Position numbers and translations under genes: made by a program
The notes under the pieces: model-generated
What the model was told of the DNA's origin: nothing
Seen by the model: only the letters and a program-made list of their open reading frames with translations
The model's database searches: none
Part shown: positions 10,851 through 22,916 of the stretch, piece after piece
Position numbering within the stretch: the first letter of the stretch is position 1
Layout of the letters: each line of letters starts with the position of its first letter
Assembly (NCBI RefSeq): GCF_010093535.1
Contig: NW_022985181.1
Location: 1,103,072 to 1,167,071 of the forward strand
Direction of reading: 5' to 3'
DNA from: Lindgomyces ingoldianus
Lineage: Eukaryota > Ascomycota > Dothideomycetes > Pleosporales > Lindgomycetaceae
Length of the DNA stretch: 64,000 nt

Positions 10851-12680
10851 TGGATCCACCTGGCATTCAAGTATATCGGGACCATGAAAGCAAAATAACT
10901 GCACACTCATGTTCATGACGCTGAGTGTAGTGATCCGTAGCTTCGTTTTAGGGATTTCGACTCCATCTTCAAAGTCGCTTGAGTTCTAGTTTCCAGATAC
11001 TGGGACTGCGAGTGGTGGACCAGAAGCAAACCTTGAAGTTTAGCCTCCTCCAATTTCCGTACGTAAATGTATCTCGCTCTTTCCTAGTTGCGGCTCGCGT
11101 TGTTCGCATTGCGTCGAGACAATTAAGGATCACTTTCTCCTCCAAGGCTTAAAATCGTCCACATGTTGAGATACTAGTGCTTCCAATCTGGTCCAAATTA
11201 CTCTAACAGATTATTTACATCATCTAAGCTAGTTTTCTCAATAATCAGGCTTAGACCATCTGAAGGAACTGGTTTTCCAGTGGCTTCGATGCTGGGCAGG
11301 TTCTGTTTAAGAATCGCGACTAAATCTTCCACCTCATCTCGGAATGCTAGAAGCCAGCCATTTAGGCAGTGCTAAAATTCTTTTGCATCAAATAGTGTTT
11401 GGTGTTCTAGCTGAAGATCCTGTAAGAATGGTCCTAACACTCCGCTGCCATGAGCGCACTTGTTACGGTGTGATCAATCATCGCCTTGCAGGCCGTAGCT
11501 ACCTATCTAGGTGAATATGGCTTGGAACCTGCTTCTCCGTCACGGCTGGTCTAAGTCTGATTGAAGCGGTTGGCCATCGCCTCGAAGCACTTGAGAACTG
11601 CTATCACGCTCTTCTAGGATTCTCGACAATCCAGTGAGTGTTCATCGTTAATCTAGTTTGATCCAAAATTCAATCTCGCCGCAAAACCCCATTTGCACTG
11701 AGCTCTCTCATAGCCCAAGTGGGATAAGTCTACGTATGTTCCATTTCGGGACAGAGAATGACATCAGAGGGTCTCCTGGGCTTCTATAGGCTATTTGGCG
11801 GATGTTTGGAGCAATGATATATAGCTTTCTGTGAGCGCAGATACCCATTAATGAGTGAGCACTGTAAAAGAATCCGGACCAGCCAAGCGCTTACTGGCAT
11901 CCATACCTGTATGTCGCCTCACTAAGGAAGTCCTCTCGCCCTTTACCTATAAGGCAAATTCTGCATCTTGATGCAGTAGATCCAGTTCAAAAATTGGACA
12001 GGGCAAATCTTTTATGCGAAATTTCAAATACAGATGACGATTTTATTTAACCAGGTCTTCATACGCTTATCTAGTCTTTGCTAGAAAGTAAAAGCCCCCA
12101 CTTTTTGAGTCAAGAATATGCGAGATTAACTCTAAAATAGGGCGAACTATCAAGTAGGTTAGGATTCGAGTTGCTTATTTGAAACGTGCGGCGTTAATAC
12201 CTAAAGAGATGAGTCAAAGACTCTAGAGAAAATACTGCGGACAAAAGGCTAAGAATTTGAGGCCCAAACGAGGGTTGGGAGATAGAAGGATTGGTATCTG
12301 GTACAAGACATCTGGCCTGATTGATTAATACCAGCTTCCAACCCTGGCCAAGTTCTCATCATTTGAACACGCTTTTGCAGCGAGCTTTCATCTCCAGCGA
12401 CGATAACAATTGAGAGATAGACTACATGTGATGTAGTAAGAAGTATATGTATATGTAGAATGATTCTCTGTTAGTCTTCGATAATTGCGAAAATCGGCAA
12501 GCGATTTGATGTCATTATTGGCTTGAATCGCCTTGTTTGCCTCTGTCATTGACTGGATTAGCTGAGATCCGTGGTTTAGGAGCGCCTCATTCCTGGCACA
12601 GGGTCACCAAAGGGGCAGTAAGTTCTTGTATAAGATCCGTTGAGAATCTGTCTTCATGTTAGTGTTCAACGTCTGAAAAA
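10850..12680 (-). pseudogene. Decayed fungal gene (RIP-like stops), helical/coiled-coil protein
   Basis: No intact frame exists, but several long protein-like stretches read in the same direction. About 12,640-12,480 contains NEALLNHGSQLIQSMTEANK and onward. About 11,640-11,175 contains HGSGVLGPFLQDLQ, WLLAFRDEVEDLVAILKQNL and GLSLIIEKTSLDDVNNLLE. About 11,060-10,930 contains KLEEAKLQGLLLVHHSQSQY. The interruptions are mostly TAG, TAA and TGA where Gln or Arg is plausible, as in the neighbouring RIP island. The alpha-helical composition suggests the N-terminal regulatory domain of a fungal STAND/NACHT-type or related protein. That family guess is weak; decay of a once-coding sequence is the firmer claim. 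Confidence 0.55.
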
Positions 12681-13193
12681 CGTTCCCTGAGCTCAAAACG
12701 TCGCCGAGTTGATAGAGATTGACACACTACGGATGCGGACACGAGAGGCCAGAGAGAACGAAGCAGCGTTTGTGCTATAGTTACTTCTACAATGGGGACT
12801 AATGGAAACAGGCATGCTGTGATGATGCTGCATTGATGATGTTGGGTTATTGAATGCGCACGCACCTGGGCATGAAGTTGAGATTGTTAAGTCACGTTAA
12901 AAGTTGGTCAATAAGGTCTTTGTATATTTAAAGTCATAAGTTGATTGGGGCAACATCACAATGTTACATGGCATTGTACAGAATATGTAACAACAGGGTT
13001 TTGCTCGCCTCGTAGTTGAAGAAGAAAATATGTTATACAAGAAATGCCATCAAGAGATGACCATATCTTTGAGCCCGCGCTAGAATCCTCGTGGATACAA
13101 AGAGCAGGATTGAGGAGGGTGTACTGTGCAGCCCTCATATTCCATCTCTCTTAGTCATTCCACCCTTCCTCCCAATCCCTTAAGCCTCTTAAG

Positions 13194-13880
13194 CTACTCT
13201 TGCAACTGTTCCCACCGACTCCCTCCCTCCTCTCCATCCGGGATTTCCGGAATCCCAAATGTGTTTGTTTCCATTGGTTGTGGACCCCTCGCCATGGTCG
13301 TAAGCGTAGTTGGGAAGAATGGCGGCGCTTCACCCGTGGGAAGTGGAATACCCGTTTCAGTCAAGAAAGGAGTACCAAAGGCAGGGGTTGGGGTATTGCT
13401 CGGGCCAAAGAAGCTGAAAGATGGGACAGGTAAAGTGCCAATATCTAGTTGTCGGCGTTGCTTATTTTTGTGGAGATCGAGTTATTGGTCTGGAGAAAGT
13501 GATGGTCCGGGGTTGGAAGTGGTAGGAGCGAGTTTGTAGTCGATGGAGAGCTTGCGGACGAAGTTTGGCTTTACGATTGGGGCTGGGGCTTGGGGGATAG
13601 TGGAGACGACACCTGTTCCGGTCGGGAAGGTAGTGCCGGTCGGGAATGGGATGCCCGTACCCGTACCAATGGGGAGACCTCCTGAGCCGGTTGGCACAGG
13701 ATGGCAGGATAAGAAGGGGCAATCTGCGGTTGCCATTGAAGCTTGGCGGCGGTATATCAAGTCGAAGATGTCGCCGATGGGGCCCAGATCGCGTAAGAGA
13801 GACGCTTGGGGTAAGGACGGAAAAGCGAATGTACCTGCAAGAGTAGAACTTGTGAGGGAGAGAAGAATGAGGGAACGCAT
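13194..13880 (-). CDS. Small secreted Pro/Thr/Gly-rich protein
   Basis: The start MRSLILLSLTSSTLAGTFAF is a signal peptide. It is followed by a segment with two Cys (DCPFLSCHP) and a low-complexity run with repeated PTGTG/IPTGTG-like units. The uninterrupted frame is 132 codons and stops at 13482. The same frame reopens downstream for ~85 codons of similar composition (PAFGTPFLTETGIPLPTGEA) to a stop at 13194-13196. A GC-AG intron of 111 nt (GCAAGC donor, CTAG acceptor) would bridge the stop in frame and give about 180 residues. Without it the product is 132 residues. No enzymatic motif is visible; a cell-wall or effector-like role would be a guess. Confidence 0.55.
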
Positions 13881-14804
13881 TTGACTGCCGAGTTTTGTTT
13901 AGGAATTAAAAAACAGAGTGATGAAGCAGAGAAACAATTGTTGAGGGTTGTAATAAGAGCAATGACAGCCAAAAAAATGTTTTGTATCCTTGAAGACAGC
14001 AAAGAAAATTTGACACAAACAAGATCGAGTGAGTGACGAAAGTCCAACAAAGGTAGAACATCAGATATAAGAACAGCAACAGGTCCAAAGATCCCAAGAC
14101 ACGATCACCTCTCCCTCAATCTACTTCCCAGCAATGGCAAGCTTGCACGACGCAATGCACCTGAAGACATGTCCATAAACCCCAGATATGCGCGGTCGAG
14201 TTTCCCCACCCTACAGGTACTATGGAGATCGATCTCAGACTTTCTATGTTCTTGAAACAGCCGCCGATGAAGTCAAGGTAGCTTTGCACATCGCTCTCTC
14301 CTGGCCTCGCACTTGCAGGGACAAACCGCAGAGAATTTCAAGAAGATCGCATGGCTGTTTCAAAGCACTCTCCAGTTGAGACTCAGCGTTGGAGACAAAG
14401 TAAGGCCATTCAACATCCGCCAAGACGCCCATACCAAGGTTCGCACACAAGTTTTAGGCCGTGGATGATGTTGTTGGTGCTCAGATCGATGAAGCAAGGA
14501 TCATTGAAATCTAAAAAAGGTAGCTTTGCAGATGGGAATGAAGGGAAGGCTGAGGTTCAACGGAGATAAGGGCTTGGCAAGGGAGCTTAAATAAGGCTTA
14601 TCTCAGCGTTACTATTGGATGTAAGGGCATATCTGTCGCCTTCACGTGAATGCACATTTTGGTAGACTAAACAGGGCCTCTAGCTTACACTAGCCTCATC
14701 GGAATTAATATTGACAGCTGCGTCTATTGGGATCAACCCTCCCTCGCAAATTGAGATACAGGTCAAAGCACTAATCCGGGAAGCTCAGATTCAACTAGAT
14801 GAAT
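13881..14804. other. Intergenic region, no supported gene
   Basis: Short overlapping frames on both strands (up to 97 codons) lack splice context or domains. A minus-strand 68-codon frame at 14244-14450 has fairly protein-like composition but no start or stop structure that I could extend. I see nothing else here. Confidence 0.4.
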
Positions 14805-16253
14805 CTACAACCAACCAACTCGCTTCGCAGCGAAACCCCAACCACCAAGCAGGGCCGTCGTACCAGTGAAAACGATGAGTGCACCATATCCGCTTCCATA
14901 CGCCATTCCCGCTTTCCATGTACCTGCATGTAGAAGCGCTTCGCTCAATGGTCCACTACACAAGTTTCCTACGCCCTTGCCGGCCGATAGACACGCGAAA
15001 ACCATACCAGAGTCAGCCCCTCTCTTCTTCTGTTTCGTGTCGCGAATAATGGCGCTCCAAGTACTGGACTGGCAACCTGCGAAGGCCCCATAGATGATGC
15101 AGAAGATGTAGAGGGGCACAAGGGACGTTGAAAGACCCCAGAGAAGGAAAACCCCGATCGTAGAGCCCATGGCGGAAACGAAAAGGCAGGTGGTGACGTG
15201 GTACTTATCGACGGCAACACCCATGCACATGCATCCAACGAATGCAGCGCCGTTGAGAAGAATGACAGTCAGGACACTCTCAAAGTTTGTAGCGCCAAGG
15301 GAGCGAGCGAAGGTCGGGAGATAGATGGCTGGGAGAAAGTAACCCAGGCTTTGAATGACATTCCCGGACTGTAGAATAAGATAATTTGAGCATTTCCAAA
15401 AGGACATATCAAAACTGCGGGATTGTGAATTCTGAGATAGTGGAATCCGTTGCTTGAAAAAGAAGAGGATAGGGAAATTAAGCCCGACAAAAGTCAGAGC
15501 GCAAACTCGAAGTGTGGTGCGGAAGCCATAAGTATGAAGAAGCCATTCCAAGACAACAGGGAGAATGGCGCCAGATAACCCAAGGCCAGCCATTGTAGCA
15601 CCGTATGCAAAACCTCTGCGGCGTACCCACCATTCTTCCAAATAGAAGAGGATGGGAGTCCATGCAAAACCTCCGCCGATGGCATAGATGATCCCTTGAG
15701 TGAGGATCAAGTGGGACACGTTAGTGGAAAATGAGCCCAGGCCGAGGGCGAGACAGACAACGACGAGGCCAATTGGTGTTGCCCATCTTCGCAGCTTAGG
15801 GAAGTATTTCAATAAAGCAAACATAATCGTAATATCCATGTACATTATTCCCTAAGAGAAGATCAGCACTAGATCTTCAGCTAGATAATACTCATTCCTA
15901 CCATGGCACATGCACCTACGACGGCAATGTTGTTTGAGCCAGCAAATGGCTCATGAGTACTGTAGTATTCTTGGAAGACACCGTAGGAGGCTGGAAATCC
16001 TGTGTAGCTTGTTATTAGTAAATCCTAAGAATAGGATCCACGACTAAATTGACTGACCCCATATTAGTGCCTCGAGCATGAAGCAAGCTAGGAGACACAG
16101 CCAAGCATCCTTTCCACCATCGGCTGGTGGCAATGAGAATCCCTCATTCGCTTCAAGTGAAGTGATTGATTCATTTCGATAAGCTTGAGCTTCGTTGGCT
16201 GATTGAGCTTGTGATTGTGGTCTTAACTCGACCTCGACACCGCTAGAAGCCAT
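14805..16253 (-). CDS. MFS transporter, monocarboxylate-transporter-like
   Basis: Three exons (16253-16058, 15999-15902 and 15851-14805) give 446 residues. Donors are GTCAGT and GTAGGA, and both acceptors restore one frame. The N-terminal ~40 residues are hydrophilic. About 12 hydrophobic segments follow, the first around DAWLCLLACFMLEALIWGFP and later ones such as LIVFTGTTALLGGWGF near the C-terminus. The loop between TM2 and TM3 has the short basic motif LRRW, and the loop after TM4 has WWVRRRGFAYG. Overall layout fits the SLC16/Mch-type subfamily of fungal MFS proteins. These are plasma or internal membrane porters for carboxylates or small metabolites; the substrate cannot be read. It is divergent from ORC4, with about 660 bp between the starts. 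Confidence 0.86.
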
Positions 16254-16917
16254 CTTGCCTAATAGAAATACTGCGGTGTGAAGAAGTGGATATTGTTGTC
16301 AGCTCCACGAAGAAATGCCAGCGTCAAAAGGACTTTGAGATGATTGGGAGGGATCAACGATAGGGCGTGCAGCTAAGGCCGATGACGGAGTGCAGGAGGG
16401 GCCATCTCACCCAACAAGCTCACCACAAACGTTCTCCACTTTGAGTCGGGTTATCCTCCACGCTTGTGAGTAGAACGAAAAGTTTTGCTAGTATTTCTTA
16501 TGCCCTCTATTTCCGTCTCGTGAGCAATTATTTCCGGTTCTGGAAAGCCTGGTAAGGGCCATGAACTGGGTCTGTGATGTTGTGTTGTCATAACGGCAGG
16601 AGAAATCTATCAGGAGACCACTGCGACTTCGAGGCGCAGGGAAAAGACGAAGAGGAAAGAGAGGATTTAATAGAGAGATGGAGATGTGGGCGAAGCAGAA
16701 GCAGACTTTCTTAGTCAGCAGGGGTGGAGCGGAAAGAGCGGAGCGGGATATTAGTGTGGCTCCCCAAACGCGAGACCGAATCTTGACGCGCTCCAACTTT
16801 TACTTTCCCCGACTACATTTACAACCTCCATTGCGCCACCCCTCCCTGCCTTAACCGCGTTTCGACATGCTGTACAGCTTAGCGACCCCATAGTATCCTC
16901 TCTCTCCGTTCCTGATC
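16254..16917. promoter_or_regulatory. Divergent promoter between MFS transporter and ORC4
   Basis: This 664-bp region separates two start codons pointing away from each other, so it must carry the promoters of both. It has no long frame that looks coding. I could not identify a specific factor site with confidence. Confidence 0.5.
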
Positions 16918-19526
16918 ATGGACAACTCTCTACTATCCTCCAAAAGGAGGAAACTCGATACCCCGACCCGCTCGGTGTCGAGCCCGCTCGCAAAGCGTCC
17001 AAACCAGAGGACATCTGGACGATTGATAAATCGAACAACATCACTAGCGAACGGGCACACAGCCGAGAAACTGACCGCTTCCCTCCGAAAGTCTCAAGGA
17101 TTAAGGAACAAGGGCAGCACCCCGAATGGCACTACGAACAGGGCATCATACTATCAAGGACAGGCCGAGAGAAAGGATGTATACGATGATATCGATGGAG
17201 CGTTAGGCGTAGAAGCGCCTGCAGAAACGCCGACCCGGACGCAGAAAGGGAGGCCGAGAAAGAAATTCGTTCTGGATCCTTCCTTGCCCCATCCTTTCAA
17301 AAAGAAGAAGTTGTTAGATGCTGTAGATAGCGAGGATAGGTCGGATAAACTTCTAAGTATTGATTCCACACCACGGGCCACGGATACGAACGCCATGGAC
17401 AAAGAGCAGAGTGTGAATCGGGAAACAGGCCGTTCTCTCCTCAACGATTCAAAGCACGGGACCGGTCTTGAAGCCGGGATCCAGGATGAGTTAGGTGATG
17501 CATCCTCTACACCTTCAAGGCGGAAGGGCTTTGCTAGTGTGGCTAGCATAGGTGCGAAAAACTTCGTTGCGCGGACCTCTTCCAGATCAGGTGCCAGGAG
17601 CTCTCGTAAAACAGGTGAATCCGCAAAGGAGCACGAGGATTCTACCCAGCCTTATATCAACGGTATTGACGGAACGCCGTCAGAATTGCGATCGAGCAGG
17701 AGAGCCTCCGCATCTGGGAAAACCCGGAAGCGGGCCGCGACCGAGACAGAGGACGATGAGCTTGCTGCCGCAACTCCTTCCGAGACAGCAAAACATCAGA
17801 GCGCCGTTCAAGATTCCGAGGATGATTTCGGCGATCGTTCTCTACCCAGCAATACGAAGAGCATAAACCTACGACGTCGGCGCAACCGTGCGGATCATAC
17901 CAGTAACCGGGACGAGATCAGTATGCATCCTGAAGACGAACAAGCCTCGGATGCCCCGACAGAAGTGAGTGACCATGACAAAGATCTCATGGACGTAGAT
18001 GGCGGCAGTGCTCTCGATCCTACAGAACCGAGTCCTTTCAATATCCCCTTCCGGAAGGAGAAGGCGACTGCTCCCCTCAGTGGACATCTTGAGCCAGGGC
18101 GAAAGTTAGACCTCCTCAAATCCATTGCCCTAGAGCGAATCATGGGAAAGCGCCCAACTCCCTTGATTGGGCTAGACGAGGAGTATAAGACCGTTCATCA
18201 GCTCATTGAGCATACCATCACGGCTGGCGAAGGCAATTCTATGCTCTTGATAGGAGCCAGGGGAAGCGGGAAGACAGCGCTCGTGAACAAGATTCTCATG
18301 GAAATCTCGAAGAACAACAGCGAAGAATATCACGTCGTCCGACTCAGCGGGTTCATCCACACCGATGACAAAATTGCTCTCCGCGAAATTTGGCGCCAAT
18401 TAGGCAAGGAAATGGACGTCGAAGAGGACGGAGGTCTGAGCAAAAACTACGCCGATACCCTAACCACTCTTCTCGCCCTTCTCTCCCATCCATCTGAACA
18501 GACCGGTGAACTCACTGACCAAGTAGCCAAAGCCGTTGTATTCATCATGGACGAATTCGACCTATTTGCTCAACATCCTCGACAAACGCTTTTGTACAAT
18601 TTATTCGATATTGCCCAGTCCCGGAAGGCTCCCATCGCTGTACTAGGACTAACCACTAGGATTGATGTCGCGAACAGTTTAGAAAAGAGGGTGAAAAGCC
18701 GGTTCAGTCATCGCTATGTTCATTTGAGTCTCGCAAAGACTTTTACTGCTTTCCAAGAGATATGCAAAGCGGTCTTAATTGTACAGCCAGAGCAGCTTAG
18801 TGTTGAGGAGCGGGCAGTTCTCGGCGAAGGGTCTCAGTCTGCACCGGGGAAAGGGAGTGAGAAGGGTCCGAAGCAGGATATCCTTCCTGAGTGGAACGCA
18901 AATGTCTCCGTAAGTCAATCTAGTACTACATTCTCTAACTACACGGTCTTAATTGATTCTAGTCCCTATTCGCCTCGAAGTCTTTTCTCAAAGACCATCT
19001 CGCACCTCATTTCTACTGCACAAAATCCATTTCCACCGTCCTAACGTCCTTCCTTCTCTCCACTACGACTCTTTCCGCAGAGTCCTCATCCCTCAACCCA
19101 TCTCACCTCCTCTCCCCACCAGATTCTAAACTAGCTCTCCTACCAACACTCTCCACTCTCGCGCTCTCGCTCCTAATCGCCGCCGCCCGCCTTGACATTA
19201 TCCACGACTCCGACTCCTGCAACTTCAACATGTGCTACGATGAATACGTGACCCTCGCTTCCAAGGCCCGGATCCAGTCTGCGGCTGGTGGCGCGAGCAG
19301 TAGTGGTGGGGTTAGCAAGGTTTGGGGGAAAGAGGTCGCGCGGCGAGAATGGGAGTGGTTGGTGGAATTAGGGCTTTTAATGCCGGTATTGATAGCAGGG
19401 ATAGGGGGAGCTAGATCCGGGTTTGCTATGATGAGATGTGATGTTGCTCTCGAGGAGATCAGAGGGGTGTTGCAGAAGGAGAAGGGGGTTGATAAGGGGC
19501 TGGAGCGGTGGTGTAGGCAGCTTTGA
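16918..19526 (+). CDS. orc4: Origin recognition complex subunit 4 (ORC4)
   Basis: Two exons (16918-18909 and 18963-19526) encode about 851 residues. The 53-nt intron has a GTAAGT donor, a CTAAC branch and a CTAG acceptor. The N-terminal ~400 residues are polar and disordered, with Lys/Arg-rich patches and a KGRPRKK AT-hook-like motif, as in other fungal Orc4 proteins. An AAA+ ATPase follows: Walker A GARGSGKT near residue 445, Walker B VFIMDEFDLF near residue 540, then a sensor-like GLTTRIDV and RVKSRFSHRY. The C-terminal part, continued by exon 2, matches the winged-helix region; without splicing the frame would end early. ORC4 is one of six subunits that mark replication origins and load MCM with Cdc6 and Cdt1 in the nucleus. 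The N-terminal extension makes it longer than yeast Orc4 (529 aa), which is typical of filamentous fungi. Confidence 0.93.
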
Positions 19527-20869
19527 GGACGTGGCGGTATGCATTGACGGGGTATGGGAATTCATTGATGATGTTTACATATTGCATGAGCAGGCATACT
19601 GCATAGCAAGCGTTGTTTTGAGTGCTAGCATTAACGTTAAAATAGAATAGAGAAATGCATAGGTGATTTCCCATGCGCTCCGATATGCTTCCCGCCCAAC
19701 TCGTTCACTGAACCTTTACTAGCTCTCATGAGGTATTCCTTCACGAATGACGCATGCCAGCAACGTGGAACTGTCCTAAATGTAGGTTGGGTGCCTTGAA
19801 CACTCCGTGATGCTGACAAACGTTGGGAAACTAATATGGTTTATAGAATGTGTAGCTTCGAATTCTTAGCACCCAAAATTTGGTTGGATGCCTGGAAGCG
19901 AAAAAGAAGTTGTACAACGCTGAAGGATACGATGTGCAGTGAACTGAATCATCTGCACTGAATGTCGAGCCTTGACAAGACAGGAAATGCTAGGTTTCAA
20001 CTCCATCACTTTTCATCGTCATGAACTCTTTAAACTACCATGTGTTATACCAGTCAGCTCCCCGCAGAGCGTAGCGTAGCACGACTGCGTCAGTCTTCCT
20101 TTCCCAAGAATGTGTGGATCCCAAACGACCAAAAGTCGCTTCATTGCTCTCGATCTCTTCCAGGTTTACACTGCATTATTGATCACCTTGATCGAATATG
20201 CCTTCACCGAGTCAATTAAATCCACACTTCAAATCGCTTGATTGGCCCGACCAAATGCTGAAATTGGAAACGGTTTATAGAGAATTGGTTTGCAGGGGTA
20301 TACGAGTTTGGTTAGATTGATTGGTGAGGGACTAACTGGAGTTTTGTTAGCAAGGAAACCTTTACCGAGGGCACCCCTGACCTGACTGCCCCACAACTTA
20401 ACGACTTCATGACCTCAGGGCCTCAAAACTTCAGGACCTCACAATCTAACCTGCGGCTCCCTCCCATTACCAGCTACGACTGCGCTTACTGATTTATGGC
20501 CCGACCACATTCGACCTTCAAACTTAGAAAATTCACAATTCAAGCTCATCAACACTAGCAAGCCAGCCAATACATGCTCCTTTTGAATCCCGCTCACCAA
20601 CTCACAACGCTAGATATGATTGAGCTGATGGGTAACGAATCTCCTATATCCTTTACAACCATTTCATCTCACCAACCCCATCCAAAACCTCTACGACCAT
20701 CTCTTCATATGATGTATTCATCTCTCAATCCCTCCAGGTCCGAAGTCCTTCTTAACGTCATACATGCTAATAAACCTCAAATGCCACGTTATACCTCAAG
20801 AACCATGTATTACTTAAAAATTACCACGCCACCCAACCACGCACCTCATCTCACCAAGCTCCATTCCAC
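19527..20869. other. Intergenic region between convergent ORC4 and CE16 genes
   Basis: The two genes converge, so this 1.3 kb should hold both 3' ends. Around 20,390-20,450 there is an imperfect repetition of CTTCA(T/G)GACCTCA-like words. The 99-codon plus frame at 20574-20873 is low complexity and overlaps the stop region of the esterase. No gene is supported. Confidence 0.5.
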
Positions 20870-22352
20870 CTAATCCCAATACGTCGCCCACTTACTCTTC
20901 CCCCCAAGCACCCCCACAAACTCTCTCGCAATAACCCGATCCGCCTGTTCACTCGGATGCAACTCATCATACCAAAGATAGCTATCCGGGCTCGTATTCT
21001 TCACACAATCGCCACCTTTCAAATTACACTGATGCACAATTCCTGTGACATTGGCCGGTGTGGTGCCATTCAAATACTCCTTGGGATGGCTCCAGATATC
21101 GGTGATAAGCGCGTTGACGTCGAAATTCGCGATTTTAACGTCATCCCAAGACGACGAAACTTCGAAAGGAGTTCGGTATTGGTAGATGGCGTTGGCTGTG
21201 GCGACGGATTCGTACATGCGCCATGAGATTTCCGTGATGTTGCTGCCGGCTTTGTTCGGGTAGTATTGGGTTGCAGCGAGTCCGCCGTTGGACGGGACTG
21301 CGTATTGCGGGAGGAGTTGTAATGGGGCGAGATTCATGAGGACGAAGTACCGCCCGCCGTTTTTATATAATTTGTCGATGGTCGTGTACACACAGTCGAC
21401 ATAATCAACCAACGTTTTCCCCGGGACCTGCGAGTCCGTCAAAAAAGCATTGTTGCCAAGATCATTAGTACCGATCCAGATTGCGTAGGCAGTGTCGTGG
21501 GGCGTGCCTTTGAAGAACCTTGTGCCGTTCGGGAGTCGGTATTGGGAGTCTGCGATGAAGGCGGGGAGTTCGTAGCCGGCGATGTCTGGGAATGGCGCAT
21601 TGATGGCAGAAAACCAGCGCGGGGTGATGGCGTTTGAACATACAGCGCCGGAGACGGCGTAGTTGTATAGGCTGGCACCGGAGTAGATAGAGGCGTAGCG
21701 GGACCAGGAGAGGCCGCCTGAGGCCGTATTTAGACCCTAGAATCGTCAGGGGCTGAAAACGAAGGCGTTTCGGGGATGAGCGATATGGATCTTGAATTTG
21801 TGGTAGGTATTGATTCTTTGCGTAGGTAACAGCAAGGAAATAAGTGGTTGGAAATATCGGCATGGAAAGCTCGAAGAATTGGACCACAATTAGAATGGGA
21901 TACACTGAGATGAAGAATATGCATAGGAAAGGCAGACGCTACGAGAGAATCTTGCAGTATATGTAGAAGAGCAGGGAAACTGGTAGTAAGGGTGTACGAT
22001 AGAAGTGTGCAGTACAATGATAAGATGGACAAGGAAAGTTCGAAGCGATATACCCGAGTTAAATATTCATGCCGAGAAGCATTATAACTGCAAGGAGATC
22101 GCGAAATCAACCAAAGGGTGGGTGACGTAAGAGAAAAATAGAGATCCATACCACTGGCTGCTCCCATCCAACAGGAGGCGCTGACCCATTGTGATTGATA
22201 AAGTACCCCAGCCGATTTTCGTCTGTGTAACTATCACCAAACGTTACCAGGCTCTTGAAGTTTTTGACATCCCACCTTCCATGCTGCGCATGACCGGTGG
22301 GAAACCCTAGACTCAAAGCTAGGACCGTTGTCGAAGATGAGCAAATGCGCAT
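20870..22352 (-). CDS. Secreted SGNH/GDSL acetylesterase, carbohydrate esterase family 16
   Basis: Two exons (22352-22152 and 21736-20870) encode 355 residues. The 415-nt intron has a GTATGG donor and is long for this genome. MRICSSSTTVLALSLGFPTG is a signal peptide. Block I is FGDSYTDENRLGYF with the nucleophile Ser. Next come a GGLSWSRYAS segment with the oxyanion Gly, an IGTNDLGNN block (Asn of block III) and, near the C-terminus, WYDELHPSEQ with the catalytic Asp-x2-His. That set and order match fungal CE16 acetylesterases, which remove acetyl groups from xylo- and other oligosaccharides outside the cell during hemicellulose breakdown. All four catalytic blocks are intact. An XlnR-like hexamer lies 267 bp upstream. 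Confidence 0.88.
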
Positions 22353-22618
22353 ATTGGAGACCGGGCTGGTGGGAAGCGGCTGAAGGGCCTAACCCAGGGA
22401 AGTGAACACCGGTATAAGTATTGGAATGATGGCGAACTTGATTGAACTACGGTTTAATTAATGGCTCCCCTCCGCCGAAGCTCCGCCCAAATGCATATTG
22501 AGGCCAGGATGGTGCAGGGCCGCGGCGAAGAAAGAGGGGGTGGTCGACCCGGGGAGAGCTTGAATCTCGCCGGCTACGGGAGCTTAACGCCATTTGGGCC
22601 TGATCGACGGGGTGATCA

Positions 22619-22625
22619 GGCTAAA
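22619..22625 (+). promoter_or_regulatory. XlnR/Xyr1-type GGCTAAA motif upstream of CE16 gene
   Basis: GGCTAAA is the consensus recognised by the xylanolytic regulator XlnR in Aspergillus, and it lies 267 bp upstream of the esterase start. GC-rich GGGG-type motifs that CreA could bind occur nearby (22,540-22,560). A 7-mer can occur by chance, so only its position in front of a hemicellulose esterase gives it weight. Confidence 0.35.
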
Positions 22626-22871
22626 AGCCGTGGAAATCAGGAACCTCGCGTCATGGTGCTGTATCCTATAAAGAGGACAACATGCTGATGGGATTATTTA
22701 GCGACCGAACATCTGGTTTAGAGGGAAGTCTGAATTTCTCCGCCAAAAAGCTCGTTCAAGCGACCGGGCGATTTGGGGGGGCCTAACAGGCCCGACAGGG
22801 AGTTGAGCTCGAAGACATAGCGCAATTGATCTGAAACGAACATTCATCAACTCCGGAGGAAAAATACAAAT

Positions 22872-22916
22872 TTCTCTCGATCCTAGCTCTCTTGATCTTA
22901 GCTCTCTCGATCTTAG
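22872..22916. repeat. 15-bp minisatellite, three units
   Basis: Three consecutive 15-bp units of the form (T/C)TCTC(T/C)(C/T)GATC(C/T)TAG occupy this position, differing by one or two transitions. Because 15 is a multiple of three, the minus strand reads a repeated five-residue word (LRSRE), but no gene context supports translation. Confidence 0.7.

Noticed and set aside
13126..13884. Several plus-strand frames up to 137 codons opposite the secreted-protein gene
   Set aside because: They are antisense shadows of the minus-strand signal-peptide gene.
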